The notes below the pieces were generated by a model. That model was not told the DNA's origin, made no database searches, and was given only the letters and a program-made list of their open reading frames with translations. This document shows, piece by piece, positions 32,388 through 40,047 of a DNA stretch of 40,512 nt. The translations under genes were made by a program, and so were the position numbers. The DNA is from Nocardiopsis prasina DSM 43845 (GTDB lineage: Bacteria; Actinomycetota; Actinomycetes; Streptosporangiales; Streptosporangiaceae). The number at the start of each line of letters is the position of its first letter. Position 1 is the stretch's first letter. The DNA lies in NCBI RefSeq assembly GCF_000341265.1, contig NZ_ANAE01000201.1, positions 1-40,512 of the forward strand, in the 5' to 3' direction.

Positions 32388-34364
32388 CTAGGGGCGGCGT
32401 TCGCGGACGGCCGCGACGATCTCGGCCACGGCCTCGTCCACGGGCACACCGTTGTTCTGGGAGCCGTCGCGGTAACGGAAGGAGACCGCCTCCTTGCTGA
32501 TGTCCTCGTCACCGGCCAGCAGCATGAAGGGGACCTTCTGCTTCTGCGCGTTGCGGATCTTCTTCTGCATCCGGTCGTCGCTGGAGTCGACCTCGACCCG
32601 AATCCCCTCGGCGCGCAGCTTGGCGGCGACCTCCTGGAGGTAGGGGACGTGCTCGTCGGCGATGGGGATGCCCACCGCCTGGACCGGGGCCAGCCACGCC
32701 GGGAACGCCCCGGCGTAGTGCTCCAGCAGGACGGCGAAGAACCGCTCGATGGAACCGAACAGGGCACGGTGGATCATCACCGGGCGCTGACGGGTGCCGT
32801 CGGCCGCGGTGTACTCCAGGTCGAAGCGCTCGGGCAGGTTGAAGTCCAGCTGGATGGTGGACATCTGCCAGGTCCGACCGATGGCGTCCTTGGCCTGCAC
32901 GGAGATCTTCGGGCCGTAGAAGGCGGCGCCGCCCGGGTCCAGGACCAGTTCGAGGCCCTGCTTCTCGGCGGCCCGGCGCAGGGTGTCGGTGGCCTCCTCC
33001 CAGCTGGCGTCGTCACCGACGTACTTCTCCGGGTCCTTGGTGGACAGCTCCAGGTAGAAGTCCTCCAGGCCGTAGTCGCGCAGCAGCTCCAGCACGAAGG
33101 TGAGCAGCGAGTCGAGCTCGTCGGCCATCTGCTCGCGGGTGCAGTAGATGTGGGCGTCGTCCTGGGTGAAGCCGCGGGCGCGGGTCAGGCCGTGCACCAC
33201 GCCGGACTTCTCGTACCGGTACACGGTGCCGAACTCGAACATGCGCAGCGGCAGCTCACGGTAGGAGCGCCCGCGGGCGTCGAAGATCAGGTTGTGCATC
33301 GGGCAGTTCATCGGCTTCAGGTAGTAGTCCTGACCGCCGTCGAGCTGCATGGGGGGGTACATGCCGTCCGCGTACCAGTCCAGGTGCCCCGACTTCTCGA
33401 ACAGGGCGCTCTTGGTGGCGTGCGGCGAGTAGACGAACTCGTACCCGCTCTCCTCGTGCCGCCTGCGGGAGTAGTCCTCCATCACGCGGCGGATGATGCC
33501 GCCCCGGGGGTGGAAGACGGCCAGGCCCGAACCGATCTCGTCCGGGATGGAGAAGAGGTCGAGCTCGGAGCCGAGCTTGCGGTGGTCGCGCTTCTCGGCC
33601 TCCTCCAGGAAGGCCAGGTACTCCTTGAGCTTGTCCTTGGTCTCCCAGGCGGTGCCGTAGACGCGCTGGAGCTGCGGGTTGGTCTCCTTGCCGCGCCAGT
33701 AGGCGGCGGCGGTGCGCATGAGCTTGAACGCCGGGATCACCTTGGTGGTGGGGATGTGCGGACCACGGCACAGGTCCTTCCAGCACAGCTCGCCGGTGCG
33801 CGGGTGGACGTTGTCGTAGATGGTGAGCTCACCGGCGCCGACCTCGGCGGAGGCGCCCTCGGCCGCTTCGGCGGCGCCGCCCTTGAGGCCGATCAGCTCC
33901 AGCTTGTAGGGCTCGGTGGCCAGCTCGGCGCGGGCGTCGTCGTCCGAGACGGCGCGGCGGTCGAAGCGCTGCCCCTGCTTGATGATCTGCTGCATCTTCT
34001 TCTCGATGCCCTTGAGATCGGCGGGGGTGAAGGGCTCGGCGACGTCGAAGTCGTAGTAGAAGCCGTTCTCGACGGGCGGGCCGATGCCCAGTTTGGCCTC
34101 CGGGAAGAGCTCCTGGACCGCCTGGGCGAGGACGTGCGCGGTGGAGTGGCGCAGGATCGCCCGCCCCTCCTCGGAGTCGATCGCGATCGGCTCGACGGCG
34201 TCGCCGTCGGAGAGCTCCCAGGCCAGGTCGCGGGGCTCACCGTTGACCAGGGCGGCGATCACGGTCCTGCCGTCCGCCTCCAGCGCCTGGCCCGCGGTGG
34301 TCGTGGCCGCCACCGCACGCGGGGTTCCGGCGAGGGTGATGTGCAGCTCAGACGCGGCGGACAC
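32388..34364 (-). CDS. thrS: threonyl-tRNA synthetase
   Basis: ThrS charges tRNA-Thr. The 658-residue enzyme has an N-terminal TGS domain (about 1-60), the editing domain with [10 protein letters not shown] and the SAD-type [10 protein letters not shown] segment, the class II catalytic core with zinc-binding Cys in MNCPMHNL and motif 2 [23 protein letters not shown], motif 3 with [11 protein letters not shown], and a C-terminal anticodon-binding domain ending [13 protein letters not shown]. Complete and normal length. I chose GTG 34364 because AGGAG lies five bases upstream; longer frames have an Arg/Pro-rich unlikely leader. No clear T-box is seen upstream. It is convergent with the mini-protein gene. 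Confidence 0.96.
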   Translation of the reverse strand: MSAASELHITLAGTPRAVAATTTAGQALEADGRTVIAALVNGEPRDLAWELSDGDAVEPIAIDSEEGRAILRHSTAHVLAQAVQELFPEAKLGIGPPVENGFYYDFDVAEPFTPADLKGIEKKMQQIIKQGQRFDRRAVSDDDARAELATEPYKLELIGLKGGAAEAAEGASAEVGAGELTIYDNVHPRTGELCWKDLCRGPHIPTTKVIPAFKLMRTAAAYWRGKETNPQLQRVYGTAWETKDKLKEYLAFLEEAEKRDHRKLGSELDLFSIPDEIGSGLAVFHPRGGIIRRVMEDYSRRRHEESGYEFVYSPHATKSALFEKSGHLDWYADGMYPPMQLDGGQDYYLKPMNCPMHNLIFDARGRSYRELPLRMFEFGTVYRYEKSGVVHGLTRARGFTQDDAHIYCTREQMADELDSLLTFVLELLRDYGLEDFYLELSTKDPEKYVGDDASWEEATDTLRRAAEKQGLELVLDPGGAAFYGPKISVQAKDAIGRTWQMSTIQLDFNLPERFDLEYTAADGTRQRPVMIHRALFGSIERFFAVLLEHYAGAFPAWLAPVQAVGIPIADEHVPYLQEVAAKLRAEGIRVEVDSSDDRMQKKIRNAQKQKVPFMLLAGDEDISKEAVSFRYRDGSQNNGVPVDEAVAEIVAAVRERRP

Positions 34365-34807
34365 GGTGACTCCTAGGGATGTACGTCGATGTGGTGGACG
34401 CGGACCGGCCCGCGAGGGTGCGCGGGGCACGGGTGTTGCGCACCCCCGATGCTATCGGCTCCGGAAGGAGGGTGCCTCTGGTTGTCCACAGGGGCCCGGA
34501 CGCTCCGACAAGGCGACGGGAAAGTCCACACAAGGGAGGACAGTCGTGATTCGGTCGTGGAATTCGGCCTCCCCGTCCGTCTCTGCCGAAGAAGCCGTGA
34601 GACGGCCGAGCCGCCCCCTGACGAGGAGGAACCCGCGCACATAGGAAGGTTCTGTCATGGATCATCACGTTTTTCGAGGTTTCTCCACCGTCCTGGGAGG
34701 AACCATTGATCCGACCCGTGAGATCGGTGAGAATCAGCAGACATCCGATCCAGCGAACCCAGCCCGACCCGAAAGCACCAGTCGCATCGACCGAATACTG
34801 TGAGCGC
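34365..34807. other. 443-bp divergent region, thrS / PGPGW protein
   Basis: This lower-GC region holds both promoters and two short plus-strand frames with unusually good ribosome sites: GTG 34546 to 34644 (32 codons, GGGAGGA five bases upstream) and ATG 34657 to 34803 (see separate entry). A leaderless -10 for the PGPGW gene is at 34796-34801. No attenuator or T-box could be recognised on the thrS side. Confidence 0.5.
34657..34803 (+). CDS. possible 48-residue small protein
   Basis: The frame from ATG 34657 has AGGAAGG seven bases upstream and stops 4 bp before the next gene's ATG. The product (starts MDHHVFRGFSTVLGG, ends TSRIDRIL) is hydrophilic, with no cysteine or membrane segment, and I do not recognise it. 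Third-position GC is only about 52% against a window norm near 90%, which argues against long-term coding. It may be a leader peptide, a young gene or chance. Confidence 0.3.
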   Translation: MDHHVFRGFSTVLGGTIDPTREIGENQQTSDPANPARPESTSRIDRIL

Positions 34808-35227
34808 ATGTCACCGAGCCCACCAAACGGGCCACCGGCCCCGGAGACATCCCCCACTCGCCACGCCCGTGTACGACAGTGGAGGCGCCTGCGCGCGCGG
34901 CTCCGCCTGTTCCGCAGACGCATGCACACCCACCCGGCCCTGCACCTGCCGTGGCGCGTCCTGGTCGGCACGGTGGGCACCGTCGTCATCCTGGCCGGGG
35001 TCGTCATGCTGGTGGTCCCCGGACCGGGGATCGCCTCGATCCTCCTCGGACTCCTCATCATCAGCACCGAGTTCCACTGGGCGCACCGGCTGCTGAGGCC
35101 CGCTCGCGTGTGGGCTCGCCGGGGTGAGAAGTGGGCGCTGAGGACCAAGGACCAGCTCCTGGAGCGCCGCCGCGAGCGCAGGGCCGCCAGAGCCGCGCGC
35201 CGTGGACGCGCCGCTCCCCCGGACTGA
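34808..35227 (+). CDS. PGPGW-type (TIGR02611) membrane protein
   Basis: This 139-residue protein has a basic N-terminal region, one hydrophobic hairpin (VLVGTVGTVVILAGVVMLVVPGPG then IASILLGLLIISTEF) containing the VPGPG motif that defines the family, and a very basic C-terminus (RRERRAARAARRG). Function is unknown. ATG 34808 is preceded by TACTGT exactly six bases upstream, a leaderless pattern. An alternative TTG at 34706 has a strong GGAGG site and would add 34 residues, so the start is not settled. The gene sits between thrS and tRNA-Val/ssgB, a neighbourhood I associate with actinomycete core genomes. Confidence 0.83.
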   Translation: MSPSPPNGPPAPETSPTRHARVRQWRRLRARLRLFRRRMHTHPALHLPWRVLVGTVGTVVILAGVVMLVVPGPGIASILLGLLIISTEFHWAHRLLRPARVWARRGEKWALRTKDQLLERRRERRAARAARRGRAAPPD

Positions 35228-35330
35228 CCTCCCGAATGGGTGGGCACCTTTCCCGGCCCTCACCCGCTCCGAAACCCGCACGGAGACGCATACGGGCACG
35301 TTGCCCGAGCTTGACCCGACCAAAACAAAA

Positions 35331-35373
35331 AAAGAGGGGCCCGGTTCGTGCGATACGAACCGGGCCCCTCTTT
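35331..35373 (-). terminator. 19-bp intrinsic terminator of tRNA-Val(CAC)
   Basis: Arms 35331-35349 and 35355-35373 are perfectly complementary with loop GCGAT. On the minus strand the stem is followed by a T-rich tract (TTTTTTTGTTTTGG, counting from within the stem end), making it a textbook rho-independent terminator 5 bp after the tRNA. Confidence 0.95.
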
Positions 35374-35377
35374 ACTG

Positions 35378-35451
35378 TGGGCGATACTGGACTCGAACCA
35401 GTGACCTCATCGGTGTGAACGATGCGCTCTAGCCAACTGAGCTAATCGCCC
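35378..35451 (-). tRNA. tRNA-Val (CAC)
   Basis: A 74-base cloverleaf with acceptor GGGCGAT/ATCGCCC, discriminator A, anticodon stem CATCG/CGATG, loop TTCACAC (anticodon CAC) and T arm ACTGG/CCAGT. U33 is present. CCA is not encoded. Confidence 0.96.
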
Positions 35452-35927
35452 CGGTCTGCTGCCCTGTCCGGCCTCGTCGGCCTGACAAGAAAAACTCTAG
35501 CGCATGTTCCGGAGTGTTCGACGCACGCAAACCCGCCCAGCGGGCACATAGCCGCGTGATCGAGGTCACATATGCTGGTCAACGGGTTCCCACGAGGCTC
35601 CCTCATCAGCCATGATCCCCGCAATGAGTAGGAGTTCCCGACCCCGTGAACCCTCCCGTAGCGACCGCGGATCGACCTCCGCGTGACACGGGCCACTCAA
35701 CATGGGGAAATCTTTGGTTTCCCCTGGTCATTACAGTGACGAAGGATCGTGGTGCCGCCAGGCGGCGCGCTGGCTCCGCAGGGCGGACAGCGAGATCTCC
35801 GGTCCCACCGACCAAGAAAGTTCCCGTACTCACGTCATAGTCCGCGGACAGCCGCGTAGGAGCGAGTGAGGCGGCAACCGGCCCGCGCCCCAGGACTCTG
35901 GGCCGGACGAGAAAAGGTTTGGCGAAC
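35452..35927. other. 476-bp region between tRNA-Val and ssgB
   Basis: It contains the tRNA promoter (35494-35522, minus) and the ssgB promoter and leader. A small CCCAG/CTGGG hairpin (35889-35893 with 35898-35902) lies 26 bp before the ssgB ATG. Several short frames exist on the minus strand (for example 35442-35696) but lack ribosome sites and family resemblance. Confidence 0.5.
35494..35522 (-). promoter_or_regulatory. tRNA-Val(CAC) promoter
   Basis: On the minus strand TAGAGT (35494-35499) is a good -10, with GTCGAA (35517-35522) 17 bp upstream as -35. The same TAGAGT hexamer precedes the tRNA-Gly genes. Confidence 0.55.
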
Positions 35928-36350
35928 ATGAACAGTAGCGACACCACTGCCACCGCCGAGCTGGGCCTGCGACTCGTGGTCCCGGAGCGCACCGCGGTTC
36001 CCCTGGTCGCGCGACTCGACTACAGCGCTGACGACCCGTACGCGATCCGCGTCGCGTTCCACACCGGCGAGGACAACCCCGTCGAGTGGATCTTCGCGCG
36101 CGAGCTCCTCACCGTGGGCATCGTCCGCCCCGTCGGCGAGGGCGACGTCCGCGTGTGGCCCTCCAAGGACGAGAGCGGCGACCGCTCGGTCAGCATCGCG
36201 CTCTCCTCGCCCTTCGGCCAGGCCGAGTTCGACACCCAGGTCTCACCGCTGGCGGAGTTCCTCCACCGCACCTACGAGATCGTCCCGGCCGGCCAGGAGG
36301 GCCAGTTCGTGGACCTCGACGAGGAGATCCAGCAGCACCTCCACTCCTAG
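35928..36350 (+). CDS. ssgB: SsgA-like sporulation/cell-division regulator, SsgB type
   Basis: This 140-residue protein matches the SsgA-like protein family of sporulating actinomycetes, closest to SsgB, which marks division sites and helps recruit FtsZ during sporulation septation. Signatures include LRLVVPERTAVPLVARLDYSADDPYAIRVAFHTG, VEWIFARELL, VGEGDVRVWPS and LSSPFGQAEFDTQVSPLAEFLHRTYEIVPAGQE. Length matches SsgB. ATG 35928 gives the usual N-terminus; AAGG lies ten bases upstream, and an in-frame TTG at 35919 is unlikely. It is a single gene between a long promoter region and a bidirectional terminator. Its presence indicates a mycelial, spore-forming host. Confidence 0.95.
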   Translation: MNSSDTTATAELGLRLVVPERTAVPLVARLDYSADDPYAIRVAFHTGEDNPVEWIFARELLTVGIVRPVGEGDVRVWPSKDESGDRSVSIALSSPFGQAEFDTQVSPLAEFLHRTYEIVPAGQEGQFVDLDEEIQQHLHS

Positions 36351-36376
36351 GTACACGGGGGTCAGGAACGAAGAGG

Positions 36377-36398
36377 GGACGGCGCCGGGGCGCCGTCC
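36377..36398. terminator. bidirectional hairpin between ssgB and pabC-like gene
   Basis: GGACGGCG (36377-36384) pairs with CGCCGTCC (36391-36398) around CCGGGG, followed by TCCTCCTGTTTC on the plus side; it lies between convergent stops. Confidence 0.75.
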
Positions 36399-36440
36399 TC
36401 CTGTTTCGTCTCTGCGCGCCTCACCGCGGCGCGGCGTCCG

Positions 36441-37283
36441 TCACGGATCGATGTCGGCCGCGGAGCGCTCCGCGAACACGGCCATCGCCTTCCGCGTGAC
36501 CGGGCCCGGCTCCGTCGACACCTTCTGGTCGTCGATGTTGAGGATCGCCTGGACGTCACGGCCGGTGGAGGTCAGGAAGGCCTCGGTGATCTCGGGGAGC
36601 CGCTCCATGGGAACGTCCTCCTCCTCGCCGCCGAACCACTCCAGGACCAGTTCGCGGGTGATGCCCGCGAGCGGGCCGGCCGAGAGCGGCGGGGTGACCA
36701 GCCTTCCGTCGAGCACCACGAAGACGTTGCTGCCGGTGCCCTCGCACAGGTTCCCCGTGATGTTGCGGAAGACCGCCTCGCTGGCGCCCCTCTGACGCGC
36801 GTACGCGAGCGCGCGCACGTTGTCGGCGTAGGAGGTGGTCTTCAGTCCGGCCAGCGCGCCGAACTCGTTGCGGGGCCAGGGTGCCAGGGCCACGTTCGTC
36901 GAGGGGGCGATGCCCGGGAAGGGGCCCAGGGCCACGATGGCGGTCTGCTCGCCCTGGCCCCGGTCCGAACCGAGCGGCCCCGCCCCGTCCGTGACGGTGA
37001 TGCGCACCCGGGCGTCGGTCATCTCCGGGTTGGCCGCCACCGCCTGGGCGACGCCGTCGGCGATCAGCTCCAGGTCCGGCTCGTCCATGCCCAGCCCCTG
37101 GGCGGAGCGCGCCAACCGCTTCAGGTGGCGGGTGAGCGCGAACGGTTTGCCGTCCTGCGCCCGCACCGTCTCGAAGACGCCGTCGCCGACGGTGATCCCG
37201 TGGTCGGCCACGGGGATTCGCGCGTCCCTCTCCTCCAGCACGGCACCCCGGCCGTGACCGGCTCCCGCGATCCACACCCTCAT
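36441..37283 (-). CDS. pabC: class IV aminotransferase, probable aminodeoxychorismate lyase
   Basis: This 280-residue PLP fold-type IV protein resembles 4-amino-4-deoxychorismate lyase, which releases pyruvate to give p-aminobenzoate for folate. Motifs are VADHGITVGDGVFETVRAQDG near the N-terminus, KTTSYADNVRALAYARQRGASEAVF with the probable PLP-lysine, and LCEGTGSNVFVVLDGRLVTPPLSAGPLAGITRELVLEW. D-amino-acid or branched-chain aminotransferases share these, but length and motif wording favour PabC. ATG 37283 is chosen because it gives the standard MRVWI start; the longer frame has a Gly/Arg-rich unlikely leader. The ribosome site is weak. No other folate gene is adjacent. Confidence 0.85.
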   Translation of the reverse strand: MRVWIAGAGHGRGAVLEERDARIPVADHGITVGDGVFETVRAQDGKPFALTRHLKRLARSAQGLGMDEPDLELIADGVAQAVAANPEMTDARVRITVTDGAGPLGSDRGQGEQTAIVALGPFPGIAPSTNVALAPWPRNEFGALAGLKTTSYADNVRALAYARQRGASEAVFRNITGNLCEGTGSNVFVVLDGRLVTPPLSAGPLAGITRELVLEWFGGEEEDVPMERLPEITEAFLTSTGRDVQAILNIDDQKVSTEPGPVTRKAMAVFAERSAADIDP

Positions 37284-37682
37284 TCCAACCCCCACGTTCT
37301 CTGGGCCCCTGGTCGGGCCGGTGACACCCCGAATCCTGCCACCTCCGCGGCCCGTCCCGTTTGGTGATCCCGCAGCCGGCCCTACCCGCCGGGGCCGCGC
37401 CTTGGCAAGGCCCTTGTCCGGCACCGGCCTCCGGTCCGGTAAGTCAACGGGTTTTCACATGGTGTCGTCACAGGTCAGAGTGGCTGCTCCCATGGCACGA
37501 CCCACCCTGAAACGATGGCTCGTGACGGACAGATAAGTTACGAATGACTATCATCTGGGCAACGCTTATGCGGGACCGGTAGCAGCCACCCCCAGCCGCA
37601 TCCCCTGCCGGCACACGCGAAGCCTCCCGCAGCACGCGCGCGCCCCTCGCCCACGACCGCACCAGACACAGCGAAGAGAGAC
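37284..37682. other. 399-bp divergent region, pabC / Roadblock gene
   Basis: A good plus-strand promoter is at 37526-37554, giving a leader of about 120 bases. The stretch around it (37500-37570) is the least GC-rich of the neighbourhood. An ATGA-CTA-TCAT palindrome (37544-37554) overlaps the -10. Nothing else is supported. Confidence 0.5.
37526..37554 (+). promoter_or_regulatory. promoter of the Roadblock gene
   Basis: CGGACA (37526-37531) and TATCAT (37549-37554) are 17 bp apart; TATCAT matches the consensus -10 at five of six positions. An ATGA/TCAT inverted repeat overlaps it and could be an operator. Confidence 0.5.
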
Positions 37683-38114
37683 ATGACCCCACCGAGCACC
37701 GCCCGCGGCGAACTCAGCTGGCTGCTGGACGACCTCCTCACCCGCGCCTCGGGCACCCAACACGCCATCGTGCTGTCCACGGACGGCCTCCTCATGGCCA
37801 CCTCCAGCGGACTCGACCGGCCCGCCGCCGAGCACCTCTCCGCGATCGCCTCCGGTCTGCACAGCCTCGCGGGGGGAGCCAGCAAGCAGTTCTCCGCGGG
37901 GAACATCCGTCAGAGCATCATCGAGATGGACCGGGCCTTCCTCTTCGTGGCCGCCGCGGGCGAGGGCGCGTGCATGGCCCTGATGTCGGACTCCGACAGC
38001 GACGTGGGGCTCATCGCCTACGAGATGAACAAGGTGATCGAGCGGGTCGGCCAGTACCTGTCCGCTCCACCGCGTCCCGACATGCCGTCCACACCCGCCC
38101 ACGTGGAGAAGTAG
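37683..38114 (+). CDS. Roadblock/LC7-domain protein (CvnB/MglB type), orphan
   Basis: This 143-residue protein is a Roadblock/LC7 domain: ELSWLLDDLLTRASGTQHAIVLSTDGLLMATSSGLDR, the central HLSAIASGLHSLAGGASKQFSAGNIRQSIIEM, and FLFVAAAGEGACMALMSDSDSDVGLIAYEMNKVIERVGQYL. Such proteins pair with small Ras-like GTPases (MglA/CvnD) as GAPs or adaptors; in actinomycete conservons they are encoded with a sensor kinase, a DUF742 protein and a GTPase. Here none of those partners adjoins: tRNA genes follow and pabC is divergent. It is thus an orphan CvnB, possibly acting on a conservon GTPase elsewhere. ATG 37683 has a GAGAG ribosome site close upstream. Confidence 0.9.
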   Translation: MTPPSTARGELSWLLDDLLTRASGTQHAIVLSTDGLLMATSSGLDRPAAEHLSAIASGLHSLAGGASKQFSAGNIRQSIIEMDRAFLFVAAAGEGACMALMSDSDSDVGLIAYEMNKVIERVGQYLSAPPRPDMPSTPAHVEK

Positions 38115-38184
38115 CTCCTGCCACCGCGGCGGGCCGGTCCGGCCTGCCACGGGCAGGGCGCGAAAGCCCCTGCGCGGAACCGAT

Positions 38185-38214
38185 TTCGCACTTCCCCGAA
38201 ACTTCCGCTAGAGT
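38185..38214 (+). promoter_or_regulatory. tRNA-Gly promoter
   Basis: TTCGCA (38185-38190) and TAGAGT (38209-38214) are 18 bp apart, about 62 bp before the first tRNA-Gly. The -10 and following TTCTA resemble the tRNA-Val(CAC) promoter. Confidence 0.5.
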
Positions 38215-38276
38215 TCTAAACGCAGCGAGGGACGCGGCACCGGGAAGCCCCGGAGGCCCGCGACCACACTCGCCGC

Positions 38277-38349
38277 GCGGACGTGGCTCAGCTGGTAGAG
38301 CATCACCTTGCCAAGGTGAGGGTCGCGGGTTCGAATCCCGTCGTCCGCT
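38277..38349 (+). tRNA. tRNA-Gly (GCC), copy 1
   Basis: A 73-base cloverleaf: acceptor GCGGACG/CGTCCGC, discriminator T, anticodon stem TCACC/GGTGA, loop TTGCCAA (anticodon GCC). CCA is not encoded. Confidence 0.96.
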
Positions 38350-38422
38350 CGAGACGATTCGCCTCGTGCCTCCCCAGGTGGCACAATCGGATCGGGTTCG
38401 GGGCAACACACCCCGTACACAC

Positions 38423-38495
38423 GCGGACGTGGCTCAGCTGGTAGAGCATCACCTTGCCAAGGTGAGGGTCGCGGGTTCGAATCCCGTCGTCCGCT
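38423..38495 (+). tRNA. tRNA-Gly (GCC), copy 2
   Basis: Identical over all 73 bases to copy 1, 146 bp downstream. The spacer between copies is unrelated to other sequence here except for a short matching edge (CGCGGACG). Confidence 0.96.
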
Positions 38496-38543
38496 CGGAG
38501 TAAGGCACGCATGGGTGCCACGCGGCTCCCCCGTGCTTTGCAT

Positions 38544-38618
38544 GCCGGAGTGGCCGAGTGGTTGAGGCAAGGGACTGCAAATCCCTGCACACGGGTTCGA
38601 TTCCCGTCTCCGGCTCCA
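38544..38618 (+). tRNA. tRNA-Cys (GCA)
   Basis: Acceptor GCCGGAG/CTCCGGC, anticodon stem AGGGA/TCCCT, loop CTGCAAA (anticodon GCA), discriminator T. Unlike the other four tRNAs in the window, CCA is encoded (38616-38618). Confidence 0.95.
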
Positions 38619-38638
38619 TGCGCACCACATTTCCATAA

Positions 38639-38712
38639 GGGCGATTAGCTCAGTTGGCTAGAGCACTACCTCGACACGGTAGGGGTCACAGGTTCGAGTC
38701 CTGTATCGCCCA
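38639..38712 (+). tRNA. tRNA-Val (GAC) at the element junction, C33 in loop
   Basis: A 74-base cloverleaf: acceptor GGGCGAT/ATCGCCC, discriminator A, anticodon stem CTACC/GGTAG (38666-38670 with 38678-38682), loop TCGACAC with anticodon GAC (38673-38675). Base 33, almost universally U, is C (38672). The T arm ACAGG/CCTGT is intact. The integrase gene begins 51 bp after its 3' end on the opposite strand, so this tRNA is the probable attachment site. CCA is not encoded. Confidence 0.88.
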
Positions 38713-38762
38713 CAAGCAGCACCGCAGGTCAGAGAGTTATCTGACTGTAGCGGCGAAGATGA

Positions 38763-40022
38763 TCATCCCACCTTGGGAGATATCTGGGAGATCATCTTTG
38801 AAGCGGGTTCCTTCGGGAGCCCGCTTTCGCTGTTTCCACGGTAGTGCTCTTCGAGGATCGGCGCCATATCGAACAGCCGATCGCGCTCCCAGTAGGTGAA
38901 GGCGTCCACGCTCCTTCTCCACCGCTTCTCGGTCACCTTGAGTACACGCTTCTTCATCTTCGGGGTGACCAGTTCATAGACGCGCTTCATCCCCGGGATG
39001 GTGTGCCCCAGCCTGGCGGCCCTGGCTACTTCGGGGATGTTGTCCTCGGCCAGTCCGGTCCGGTGCGAACGCCGTCCCGCGTCGGTGAACGTCATCCCCT
39101 CGGCCAGGGCAGGGCGCAGCCACTGCAACTCGCTGGACGAGTCGCCATCCCATGCGGGCCGCCAGAACCTCTGCCTGAAGTTGCCACGTCGCAACAGCCC
39201 ACCCTGTGGGCCAGTGAACAGGTACGGGCGTTCGCTGGCCACGATCAGATCGGTGTACAGCAGGTCCAGGAACGGGGGCAGCTGAATCCATCGTCGGCTG
39301 GACGGGGTCTTGGGCTTCTTGGCCACCTCCAACGCCCCGTTGGCTTCCCGAAGAGGCGTACGCACCGGGATGGCGTGGTTGACCTCGTCGTAATCGTGCG
39401 GCTGGAGGACGACGAGCTCGGACCAGCGTGCGCCGGTGTAGTGGGCCATCAGCGTCAACACGAACCCGGCGTGACCGAAGGTGTGGCCCAACCGCATCGC
39501 GGCCCGCAGCGCCTGACTGGGGGTCGCGACCTGACGCTCGGCCATGTACTCCCCCGAGATCACCCGCACGCCGTGTGCGGGGTTGGCCGGGATCTTACGG
39601 TCCTGGACCGCTACTTCCAGGATCGTTGAGAAGTAGGCGAAGATGGAGGCCACCGATGGCTCAGCCAGCTCTTCATGCAGGTCAGACACCCACCCCTTGA
39701 GCTCCTGGGAGTCGGTGAGGATCGCTCCCAAAGGCCAGTTCTCCCACTGGGGCAGGATGTGCTTGTCCAGGTAGGAGCGGTACTTGGCCTCGGTGTTGAT
39801 CGCCAGCTTCGCTTTGGAGAACACCTCTTCCGCGAGCGCGCCGAACTTCTCCTTGGCACGCTTCGGGTCGATGTAGGTGCTGCGTCGGACATCCGACTCT
39901 TGGTCACGTCCCCAGTCCAATGCGGACTGCTTGGTCTCGAATCCGGATTCGGAGGCCCAGTCACCGTCGGGCTTCTTGTACTTGACCCGCCACTTTGTTC
40001 CTCGCTTTTCTGCGTACGCCAT
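38763..40022 (-). CDS. int: tyrosine site-specific integrase
   Basis: This 419-residue recombinase should integrate and, with xis, excise the element. An N-terminal arm-binding part (MAYAEKRGTKWRVKYKKPDGDW) and a SAM-like core-binding domain (about 60-170) precede the catalytic domain. The first Arg is in YTGARWSELVVL, RLGH provides the second His, and the nucleophile is Tyr in MKRVYELVTP. In the HxxR box, the sequence reads FTDAGRRSHRT, so the usual His appears to be Asp, a departure worth testing. ATG 40022 has AAGGAG nine bases upstream. The last 25 codons contain an 11-bp hairpin with a TTCG loop (38801-38826). Composition is lower in GC than upstream genes. Confidence 0.94.
   Translation of the reverse strand: MAYAEKRGTKWRVKYKKPDGDWASESGFETKQSALDWGRDQESDVRRSTYIDPKRAKEKFGALAEEVFSKAKLAINTEAKYRSYLDKHILPQWENWPLGAILTDSQELKGWVSDLHEELAEPSVASIFAYFSTILEVAVQDRKIPANPAHGVRVISGEYMAERQVATPSQALRAAMRLGHTFGHAGFVLTLMAHYTGARWSELVVLQPHDYDEVNHAIPVRTPLREANGALEVAKKPKTPSSRRWIQLPPFLDLLYTDLIVASERPYLFTGPQGGLLRRGNFRQRFWRPAWDGDSSSELQWLRPALAEGMTFTDAGRRSHRTGLAEDNIPEVARAARLGHTIPGMKRVYELVTPKMKKRVLKVTEKRWRRSVDAFTYWERDRLFDMAPILEEHYRGNSESGLPKEPASKMISQISPKVG
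38801..38826. repeat. 11-bp hairpin with TTCG tetraloop inside the int 3' end
   Basis: AAGCGGGTTCC (38801-38811) pairs with GGAGCCCGCTT (38816-38826; one G-T pair) around TTCG. It is within the int coding sequence but looks like a terminator that could stop transcription entering from the tRNA side. Confidence 0.5.
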
Positions 40023-40047
40023 GCGTACGTACTCCTTGTGTCTCGGG

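Noticed and set aside
34365..34660. Possible T-box or attenuator upstream of thrS
   Set aside because: No T-box core motif or terminator/antiterminator pair followed by a T-tract could be found on the minus strand.
35442..35696. 84-codon minus-strand frame between tRNA-Val and ssgB
   Set aside because: It overlaps the tRNA 5' end and the tRNA promoter; the product is unrecognised and no start signal is seen.
38774..38792. Direct repeat TGGGAGAT spaced 11 bp, possible integrase arm sites
   Set aside because: It lies in the last int codons and is explained by the repeated Ile-Ser in the protein end; two copies alone are too weak for an arm-site call.
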